The notes under the pieces are model-generated. The model made no database searches. It was not told the DNA's origin and saw only the letters and a program-made list of their open reading frames with translations. A program made the translations under genes and the position numbers. Below, piece by piece: positions 1 through 4,319 of a stretch of DNA of 5,956 nucleotides (position 1 is the stretch's first letter; every line of letters begins with the position of its first letter). The stretch is from the NCBI GenBank assembly GCA_000715605.1, contig KL568537.1, positions 498 through 6,453 on the forward strand, in the 5' to 3' direction. The stretch is from Streptomyces speibonae. GTDB taxonomy: Bacteria; Actinomycetota; Actinomycetes; Streptomycetales; Streptomycetaceae.

Positions 1-83
1 GTTAAAGAGGTAATAGACAGCCACACCCACGGCCAAGGCCGAAGATGCCAGCAGCGATGCCTCAATTCTTGACCGTCGGAAGT

Positions 84-194
84 AAACGCCTGCCCCAGCG
101 CTCCGAAGCCCACCTCACCTGGGCACTCATCACCCTCATGACCCGCCGCCTCACCCGCTCAACGACAGCGCAGAAGGCAGCCGGACGACGTTGA
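84..194 (+). pseudogene. Transposase C-terminal remnant (IS5-like tail)
   Basis: This frame reads KRLPQRSEAHLTWALITLM followed by TRRLTRS and ends at a TGA at 192-194. The pattern of a hydrophobic helix with a tryptophan, then L-M-T-R-R-L, is how many actinomycete IS5-family (DDE) transposases end; that is from family memory, not a search. Third codon positions are mostly G or C from about position 84, while the same frame upstream of about 75 looks non-coding and meets a stop at 3-5, so only the last ~36 codons survive. No catalytic residue is present. A second piece at 3332-3382 shares 24 of 28 bases with positions 128-155. It is most likely a dead scar of an old insertion sequence. The alternative is the end of an unrelated small gene. 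Confidence 0.45.
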
Positions 195-229
195 CCGGCA
201 CGCAACAGCCTTTTCGTCCAGCACTGCCG

Positions 230-286
230 GATGTCCGGACATCGCAGGTCAGGCAGCTGCCACTGTCCGGGACAAGTCCCGGACAG
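230..286. promoter_or_regulatory. Two operator-like palindromes sharing a TGTCCGG half-site
   Basis: Two perfect inverted repeats lie in the 158 bp before the secreted-protein gene. The first is the 14-bp palindrome GATGTCCGGACATC at 230-243. The second has 11-bp arms, CTGTCCGGGAC at 263-273 and its exact reverse complement at 276-286, around a 2-bp AA centre. Both contain TGTCCGG, at 232-238 and 264-270, 32 bp apart or about three helical turns. A further GGACAGC at 302-308 repeats the one at 281-287 with 21-bp spacing, about two turns. Same-face spacing is typical of sites for a dimeric regulator. The regulator is unknown. The second repeat could also fold as an RNA hairpin, although a 2-nt loop makes that poor. 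Confidence 0.5.
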
Positions 287-294
287 CAAAGGCC

Positions 295-323
295 TTGCCT
301 GGGACAGCTCGTTTGCTCAGGCT
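295..323 (+). promoter_or_regulatory. Possible housekeeping-type promoter
   Basis: TTGCCT at 295-300 and CAGGCT at 318-323 are separated by 17 bp. They partly match the Streptomyces vegetative -35 (TTGACA) and -10 (TAGRRT) elements. Transcription would start near 330, leaving a leader of about 23 nt before the ATG at 353. The palindromes at 230-286 would then sit directly upstream of the -35, where an activator usually binds, and the GGACAGC at 302-308 would lie between the two boxes. The -10 match is weak, so this is tentative. Confidence 0.28.
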
Positions 324-352
324 TGCCACACCTCCGATCGAAAGGTAGATGG

Positions 353-634
353 ATGCGCATTCGTCCTGCTCTCGCTGCCACAGCCTTAACAGCAGCACTC
401 GCTGTTGGCATTGCCGGCGCACCCGCTCAAGCGGCCGACGCCGACAAGGACATCCGAACCACCTCCGTCTTGGCGCCCACAGGCGCCACCGCCTCCTGGC
501 ACACCCTTGACGAGTTCTTCTGGGGCTGGGAGTGCGAAGCCGCTAAGACCAGTCTTGAGATTCAAACAGGCTGGATTCTCCGTTGCTCCGGCGGCAGCGC
601 CGTCACCTACTACAAACTCCAACGCTGGTACTAA
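353..634 (+). CDS. Small secreted protein with two cysteines, unknown function
   Basis: The gene encodes 93 aa and I do not recognise its family. Residues 1-27 form a standard Sec signal peptide: a short basic start (MRIR), a hydrophobic Ala/Leu core and an A-x-A cleavage site, APAQA, with cutting expected after residue 27 or 28. The mature part is about 66 aa, rich in aromatic residues (FFWGWECE near 55-62, TYYKLQRWY at the end), with exactly two cysteines at 61 and 78 that could form one disulfide. The ATG at 353 is chosen because GAAAGG at 340-345 is a good ribosome site 7 nt upstream and because the signal peptide starts there; a longer in-frame reading from 191 adds a non-signal extension through the palindromes. 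A strong terminator follows 36 nt after the TAA, so it is probably a single-gene transcript. It could be a secreted peptide, inhibitor or envelope-stress product; nothing in the sequence decides. Confidence 0.8.
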   Translation: MRIRPALAATALTAALAVGIAGAPAQAADADKDIRTTSVLAPTGATASWHTLDEFFWGWECEAAKTSLEIQTGWILRCSGGSAVTYYKLQRWY

Positions 635-670
635 AGCGGCAGAAGCTTCGTGATCAGCACCTCGACCAAC

Positions 671-701
671 GCGGCGGCCCCGCCTCCGGCGGGGCCGCCG
701 C
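671..701 (+). terminator. Strong GC-rich hairpin terminator
   Basis: Positions 671-684 and 688-701 form a perfect 14-bp stem made almost wholly of G and C, with a 3-nt TCC loop, 36 nt after the stop of the secreted-protein gene. No clear T-run follows, which is common for actinomycete terminators. The hairpin is symmetrical and would also stop minus-strand transcription coming from the transposase remnant. Confidence 0.75.
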
Positions 702-719
702 CCCGTCCAGCCAAGATTT

Positions 720-1003
720 CCGGTGGGAGCGTTCGACCTTCCCGTTAAGCCGCGGTGTGCGGGGCCTTATGTAGGCGTGGCCGATGCCTTTGTCGAGCAC
801 GTGGAAGTGAAAGACGGACTGGAACTCGGCTCCGTTGTCCGTCTGGATCACCTCCACCTGGAACGGCAGCCTCTGCAGGACGTAGTCGACGAACTGGATG
901 GCGGTGGCCTGGTTGAGCGTCGGATAGATCTTCAGGACCCGCAGCCGGATGCAGTCATCGATTGCCTGAACTGGTGGTACTTGTTGCGGCCGCCACGCCG
1001 GCC
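720..1003 (-). pseudogene. IS481-like transposase remnant, truncated at both ends and frameshifted
   Basis: The minus strand encodes an integrase-core (rve) segment that reads AIDDCIRLRVLKIYP, QATAIQFVDYVLQRLPF, VIQTDNGAEFQS, HVLDKGIGHAYIRPRTP and RLNGKVERSHR, closely matching IS481/IS3-type transposases. The aspartate of TDNG and the glutamate of KVERSHR are the second and third DDE residues. The first aspartate, expected further upstream, is absent. The homology stops abruptly after ERSHR near 720, where the ~100 C-terminal residues should follow. A one-base deletion near 966-969 puts KYHQF out of frame with AIDDC; a T codon is expected between them. Beyond about 1003 the sequence belongs to another gene. 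Roughly 95 of an expected ~320 residues remain, so it cannot transpose. Its insertion probably broke the gene whose end lies at 1003-1131. Confidence 0.85.
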
Positions 1004-1131
1004 TTGAGCTGATCGGCCCCGCGGTCACCGAGCACCTGGACGCCGTCGGCAAACCCCTGTACCGACCCCGTCTCCTCGACCGCGTACGCCAGCGGGCGAC
1101 CAGCACAAAGAGCGTGACCGTTCATGTCTGA
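1003..1131 (+). pseudogene. C-terminal fragment of an unrecognised gene, overlapping the oxidoreductase start
   Basis: From the edge of the transposase remnant a plus-strand frame with strong G/C at third positions reads LELIGPAVTEHLDAVGKPLY, then RPRLLDRVRQRATSTKSVTVHV, and stops at TGA 1129-1131. It contains no start codon of its own and runs back into transposase sequence, so it looks like the last ~42 codons of a gene whose front was lost. Its stop overlaps the following ATG in ATGTCTGA (1124-1131), the usual layout of translationally coupled operon genes, and the downstream gene has no clear ribosome site of its own. The two genes were therefore probably one operon. I cannot name the protein family. 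It could also be chance open frame, but the coupling and codon use argue against that. Confidence 0.5.
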
Positions 1132-1741
1132 CAGAGCCATCACCGGCCGGCCCACCGCCGTCGTCATCGGCGCCAGCGCCTCGGGACTCCTGGCCGCGGC
1201 CTCACTCGCCGAGTTCGCAGTCGGTCAGGACGCCCTCTACCCGGGCGCCTCCGACACCCCGCCCACCGCCGTGGAAAAGCTCCTCGCCCGCTACGTCGAC
1301 CGCTGCGTGGAGACCGGCGCCGCCAACCCCCGCGCCCTCAACGCCCTCCTCGACGTCATGAGCCTGCTCGAGCCCCCGACCCGCCTGTTCTCCCCCGACA
1401 TGCTCCGGCCCATGCTGTTCGGCCCGAAGAGGAAACTCCTGCCCGGCGCCCCGCTCCGAGAACAGGAACGCAAGGCGGCACTGAACTGGCCAAGATCGTT
1501 CTTGCACAGTTGTGCACCTCTCCGAGCCTGCCCGGCGGCCCGGCCGGGGGACAACCGAGCCGCCAAGCAGGGGTCTTATCCGGCACACTCCAACTCCCAG
1601 AACAGCTCGTCCAGACCCATGAGCCAGAAGGAGCTGAGCCGGCGCACCATCTGGGAGGCCAGGACGGTCGGCAGGAGCGGGTGGCCGTACGGGATCGGTC
1701 CGGCCGGCCGCTCCACGACCTGCACACCCTGGGAGCCGTAG
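1124..1741 (+). pseudogene. FAD-dependent oxidoreductase with large in-frame internal deletion
   Basis: The frame has 205 codons. Residues 1-31 are a Rossmann FAD-binding start (AVVIGASASGLLAAASLAEF, the GxSxxG-type dinucleotide loop) as in FAD-dependent monooxygenases and epoxidase-like enzymes. From residue ~32 it jumps directly to what in this family is the far C-terminal part: VGQDALYPGASD, LLARYVDRCVETGAANPRAL, LDVMSLLEPPTRLFSPDML. Full enzymes are roughly 450-480 aa, so about 330-350 residues, including the rest of the FAD site and the substrate domain, are missing without a frame change near 1214-1222. Family homology ends near residue 120 (position ~1483). The remaining ~85 codons lie antisense to the high-GC3 minus-strand remnant at 1576-1770 and are probably not native sequence. 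It is almost certainly inactive. Family assignment is from motif memory. Confidence 0.65.
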
Positions 1742-1770
1742 CCATAGCCGACGCCGTTGACTCCGTCTCC
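1576..1770 (-). pseudogene. C-terminal remnant of an unrecognised minus-strand gene
   Basis: The minus strand reads in one frame GVNGVGYGYGSQGVQVVERP, then AGPIPYGHPLLPTVLASQMV, RRLSSFWLMGLDELFWELEC and AG, ending at TAA 1576-1578. About nine in ten third codon positions are G or C, much better than in the other frames here, so this looks like genuine coding sequence. The frame stays open to about 1816 but has no ATG, GTG or TTG before the internal GTG codons, and the coding character fades upstream of about 1770. I therefore read it as the last ~64 codons of a beheaded gene, although a short real gene starting at an internal GTG is possible. No family is recognised. Confidence 0.42.
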
Positions 1771-2052
1771 TCCCCGGCGGCACCGCTGCTTTTCACGGCC
1801 TGGCTTCGTTCACATCCAGCAACAGCATTTGTCTGCGTGCGCGTTTCTGATCGCCGGTTCTGAGTAACCTGCCGTCAGCCGCCGTGCCTGCCGTGGCAGA
1901 CACTCACACTCCCCGATCGGTCCGATCCGGCCATCCCACCACGCCCTGTGGCCAATATCGAGGAGCCTTGAACGACGTCGACGCCCATCCGGTCTTTCCG
2001 TCCTACGATTGTGTGGACACTGTCAAGTGCGAGACCCTCGAGAGGGCAGGGC
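1771..2052. other. Gene-free spacer with two small palindromes
   Basis: I see no convincing coding frame in these 282 bases. They contain an imperfect inverted repeat at 1884-1903 (GTGCCTGCC / GGCAGACAC around GT, one mismatch) and a perfect 13-nt palindrome, GATCGGTCCGATC, at 1915-1927, about 125 bp before the lipoprotein start. TACGAT at 2004-2009 could be a -10 box with a start near 2016, but no matching -35 lies at the usual distance (TTGAAC at 1968-1973 is too far). The palindromes could be regulator sites for the lipoprotein gene; this is inference only. Confidence 0.3.
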
Positions 2053-3318
2053 ATGCGCGGAGGAGGAGTGCGCAGAACCGACAGCAGCAAACAAGCACCG
2101 CGACGTAGGGTGGGACTGGCTATCACGACATTGCTGTTCACCCTTGTCACGGCATGCGGTGGCTCGGGGAACTCCAACGACACAGAGGAACGGCAGGGCC
2201 GCGACGGAGACGGAGACCAGAAATCCAAACCCACGGCTTTCCCCGACAGAGGCTTGATTGTCACAGCATCATGCTCTAAGCCCTCGGATGACCAGGTTCG
2301 CGTCACTGTCACGGGCTGGGATGCGCAGACCTGGGAGCCGACCGCGTCGCGCACCTTCCCCGTCCCTGCTGCGGCAGTGGACGACTCCGGCTACTTCACT
2401 CGGATGGCCGACTCGCCCCTGGCAGACCTGTGCAGCAATGCCCTCGACGATATCGGCGTCACCGATGACGGCCCTCGCCCTATTCCGCAGTCCTCTCTGC
2501 GACGGCTCTTCGACAAGGACTACACCCGGATGGCGGTCGTGCTCATCGACCGCGAGACCGAGGCCACGCGCGTGGGCTACGTCGATACCAGCGGCAAGGT
2601 AACCGAGCTGTCCGCTGAAGAAGCGGAAGAATTCGCAGACGTACCTCAGGAGGAGAATGCCGTCTTCTCCGAGGACGGCAGTGCCGTCTGGTTCACCGAG
2701 TTCGACGAGGGCACCGTACGGATCGCCAGCCGCTCCGTCTCGGGAGACCACGCACGCACCGAACAGGGCAGCGGTGCCCTGAACGACATGAACGCGCGCC
2801 TCGCGACCGTTGGCGATCCGGCGCGCGGCGTCCATGGGGTGGATGTGCGGATCAGCCCGGATGGACGGAAGGCGCTCGCACACATCGACGGCTACTCCAT
2901 CGTCGACCTCCCCCAGCGCAGTGCCGTGCTCGGCGCTGAGACGGACGGGTCCTACATCTCCTTTGACATCAACTGCTACGGCTGGGTCGACGAGGTGAGG
3001 GTGCTGTGCGGGCCGCGTGGTTCGGCGGAAGACCCGGATCGGCAGAACTCGTTCTTCACGCTGGACACGTCCGGCCTCGCCGGTGTCGATGAAGTCCCGG
3101 ACAGCGCGATGGGTGAGCCGATCATCCCGGCGACGGAGCGGGAGAACACCGTGCAGGCCATCTCGCCGGACGGAAAGCAGATGATCTTCGCTTCTCTCCA
3201 GGGCTCCCGCCTCACGTACCACCTTTCCTCAACCGCCCCCGGCGCCAGCCCACAGAAGATCAGCGAACCACGTGCGGAAGAGGCAATGAGCGCCGGATAC
3301 GTCTTGGAATGGCGGTAA
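2053..3318 (+). CDS. Lipoprotein with TolB/WD40-like beta-propeller repeats
   Basis: The gene encodes 421 aa. Residues 1-35 are a lipoprotein signal: basic stretch (RRR at 17-19), hydrophobic core GLAITTLLFTL, then lipobox VTAC with the lipidated cysteine at 35, followed by a Gly/Ser/Asn/Asp-rich tether to about residue 60. The arginines before the core might also suit Tat export, though the match is loose. The rest is soluble and contains repeats of the PD40/TolB propeller type: SEDG at 206-209, SPDG at 268-271 and SPDG at 371-374, each followed by a hydrophobic strand. The protein should sit on the outer face of the cytoplasmic membrane; a ligand cannot be named. The ATG at 2053 is preferred over an earlier in-frame start near 2011 because GAGAGGG at 2040-2046 is correctly spaced and the signal peptide begins there. 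A PH-like membrane protein gene follows on the same strand after 152 bp. Confidence 0.82.
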   Translation: MRGGGVRRTDSSKQAPRRRVGLAITTLLFTLVTACGGSGNSNDTEERQGRDGDGDQKSKPTAFPDRGLIVTASCSKPSDDQVRVTVTGWDAQTWEPTASRTFPVPAAAVDDSGYFTRMADSPLADLCSNALDDIGVTDDGPRPIPQSSLRRLFDKDYTRMAVVLIDRETEATRVGYVDTSGKVTELSAEEAEEFADVPQEENAVFSEDGSAVWFTEFDEGTVRIASRSVSGDHARTEQGSGALNDMNARLATVGDPARGVHGVDVRISPDGRKALAHIDGYSIVDLPQRSAVLGAETDGSYISFDINCYGWVDEVRVLCGPRGSAEDPDRQNSFFTLDTSGLAGVDEVPDSAMGEPIIPATERENTVQAISPDGKQMIFASLQGSRLTYHLSSTAPGASPQKISEPRAEEAMSAGYVLEWR

Positions 3319-3331
3319 GTACGTGTGCCTG

Positions 3332-3382
3332 GTGGATCGTTCCGCGTCGAGCATCACCCTCATGGCCAGGCGCCTCGCCTGA
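3332..3382 (+). pseudogene. Second short transposase-tail remnant
   Basis: Between the lipoprotein and PH-like genes a plus-strand frame reads VDRSASSITLMARRLA and stops at TGA 3380-3382. Positions 3352-3379 match 128-155 at 24 of 28 bases, including 13 identical in a row (CATCACCCTCATG), in the same reading frame, and both translate to I-T-L-M-x-R-R-L. This is the characteristic tail of IS5-like transposases. Only about 16 codons remain. A 6-bp hairpin (CAGGCG/CGCCTG, 3367-3381) lies inside and might weakly terminate lipoprotein transcription. The fragment is very short, so chance cannot be excluded. Confidence 0.35.
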
Positions 3383-3470
3383 TCAGGGTCTCGGAATGCT
3401 GGATGAGCCGTTCGCAGTCCCTCGCGTGCCCCTGAGAGGCACCGTCGAGGGCCAGGAGCGGAAGAGAGCG

Positions 3471-4040
3471 ATGAGAAGACCATCACCACGGAAAGAACGC
3501 GTACTTCGCCGCCGTTCCTGGCCCGTCCTCTGCGCTACAGCTATCACGGCTCTGGGCATCGGAATGTTGGCGGCCGTCTGGAAGGTCACCTCGGTGAACG
3601 GCTTCCGCATGGGCTGGCAGGGAATCCCCGTCTACTTGGCCCTGGCAGCGCTCCTGGGCCGGATCGCCACCTGCAAGGTCGTGCTGTACGAGGCCACACT
3701 GGTCCTCATCAACCCCCTGCGTACCCACACGATCCCGTGGTCCGCTCTCAACCGAGCCGATGTGGACGACCACGGCACCCTGCACCTGCACCTGCACCGC
3801 GACGACAAGCCCCTTCCGGCATTCGCGTTCGGTGGCTCACTTGTCGACCGCTTCAAGGGCACGAGCGAGGAAGCAGCGCACGCCATAACCGCCTGGCTGA
3901 ACGCCCCTCACTCATCAACTGCTGACCTCCACACCCGAACCAACTGGACGCGATCTCCGTACGCCGACGCCGCCCTTGCCCTTTGTGCAGTGACCTCAAC
4001 TGCAGGCCTTCTCTGGATGGCGCTCAGCGGGCGTTCGTGA
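3471..4040 (+). CDS. Small membrane protein with PH-like domain
   Basis: The gene encodes 189 aa. Two hydrophobic segments (about 17-37 and 51-66) form a helical hairpin typical of bacterial PH-domain proteins. They are followed by a likely cytosolic PH-like beta domain (about 68-145) with the recognisable core VLYEATLVLINPLRTHTIPW, where a Pro-Trp-Ser follows the strand, and a closing helix (SEEAAHAITAWL). A third hydrophobic segment lies at about 165-185. The domain family is assigned from pattern, and the ligand is unknown. I chose the ATG at 3471, which has AGGAG at 3454-3458 (long spacing) and GGAAGAG at 3460-3466 upstream. Earlier in-frame ATGs at 3396 and 3309 add sequence that overlaps the transposase remnant and is not conserved in style. 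It follows the lipoprotein gene on the same strand and may be co-transcribed, though 152 bp separates them. Confidence 0.72.
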   Translation: MRRPSPRKERVLRRRSWPVLCATAITALGIGMLAAVWKVTSVNGFRMGWQGIPVYLALAALLGRIATCKVVLYEATLVLINPLRTHTIPWSALNRADVDDHGTLHLHLHRDDKPLPAFAFGGSLVDRFKGTSEEAAHAITAWLNAPHSSTADLHTRTNWTRSPYADAALALCAVTSTAGLLWMALSGRS

Positions 4041-4141
4041 CGCCCTTGACCGACTGGACGCTGAGATGCCCGCGCGACAAAGGAGACCCTGGTCCGGGTT
4101 TCTGAGTGTACTGGGCTGATGCACCGTCAGGTTACGAGAGC
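4041..4141. other. Spacer at the junction of the two halves of the window
   Basis: No coding frame is supported in this stretch. It lies between the convergent PH-like gene and the transaldolase stub. It is less GC-rich than the permease gene on its right. No clear terminator is visible for the PH-like gene on this side; the large hairpin at 4270-4309 may serve it from a distance. The rearrangement that cut the transaldolase gene must fall near its right edge, around 4140-4160. Confidence 0.4.
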
Positions 4142-4243
4142 TCACGACCTCGGGTGCGGGTCGTCCAGCCAGATCGCGACACCCGCGTCGGAGAGGTGCT
4201 CGAGTGCGTCGGTCGTCAAGGGGGCTCCAGGAGTGGTGGTCAT
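4142..4243 (-). pseudogene. Transaldolase N-terminal stub
   Basis: On the minus strand an ATG at 4243 opens a 33-codon frame, MTTTPGAPLTTDALEHLSDA then GVAIWLDDPHPRS, ending at TGA 4142-4144. The stretch L-x-x-L-S-x-x-G-V-x-I-W-L-D-D is the hallmark start of actinobacterial transaldolases, where it continues with L-S-R and then the catalytic barrel. Here the match ends after the second aspartate (near 4160) and a stop follows, so more than 300 residues, including the active-site lysine, are missing. It sits just downstream of the IIC permease gene on the same strand, 76 bp after its stop, so the original gene was probably the last member of the PTS operon and fed the sugar phosphate into the pentose-phosphate pathway. 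No clear ribosome site is visible before the ATG. Confidence 0.6.
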
Positions 4244-4269
4244 GCGTGTCGGCGGAGTGGGGCCGTCCC

Positions 4270-4309
4270 CCCCGCCCGCCCACCGGAGCGGTCCGGCGGG
4301 CGGGCGGGG
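4270..4309 (-). terminator. Large GC hairpin after the permease gene
   Basis: Arms 4270-4281 and 4298-4309 pair over 12 G/C bases. After one A-C mismatch a further 5 bp pair (4283-4287 with 4292-4296) around a GCGG loop. The hairpin begins 10 nt after the permease stop on the minus strand and ends 26 nt before the transaldolase stub ATG. It is most simply the operon terminator, working in both directions and so also serving the convergent plus-strand genes. If the transaldolase gene was once intact it may have acted as a partial terminator or mRNA 3'-end stabiliser. Confidence 0.65.
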
Positions 4310-4319
4310 CGAGGAAGGG

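Noticed and set aside
1..60. A minus-strand frame reading ASLLASSALAVGVAVYYLFN at the left edge, like a membrane helix
   Set aside because: It has only moderate third-position bias, a stop close upstream and no start codon; the match to a membrane helix could be chance.
191..352. A longer N-terminus for the secreted protein starting at 191
   Set aside because: The extension reads through the palindromes and places the signal peptide in the middle of the protein; the ATG at 353 has a good ribosome site and starts the signal peptide.
723..1007. A 94-codon plus-strand frame over the transposase region
   Set aside because: It is the reverse shadow of the IS481-like integrase core, which is clearly coded on the minus strand.
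1503..1516. Near-palindrome TGCACAGTTGTGCA as a possible IS end or operator
   Set aside because: It is short, with no partner copy in the window and no adjacent gene it would fit. I could not link it to any element.
1531..1548. CCCGGC/GCCGGG hairpin as a terminator
   Set aside because: A 6-bp GC stem is expected often by chance in DNA of this composition, and no gene clearly ends just before it.
2269..3222. A 317-codon open frame on the minus strand
   Set aside because: It lies opposite the lipoprotein gene, whose signal peptide, lipobox and propeller motifs are clear; the antisense frame shows no signal or motif.
3309..3470. Start of the PH-like protein at 3309, overlapping the lipoprotein stop
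   Set aside because: The added 54 residues run through a transposase scar in another frame and are unlike the family; the ATG at 3471 is preferred.
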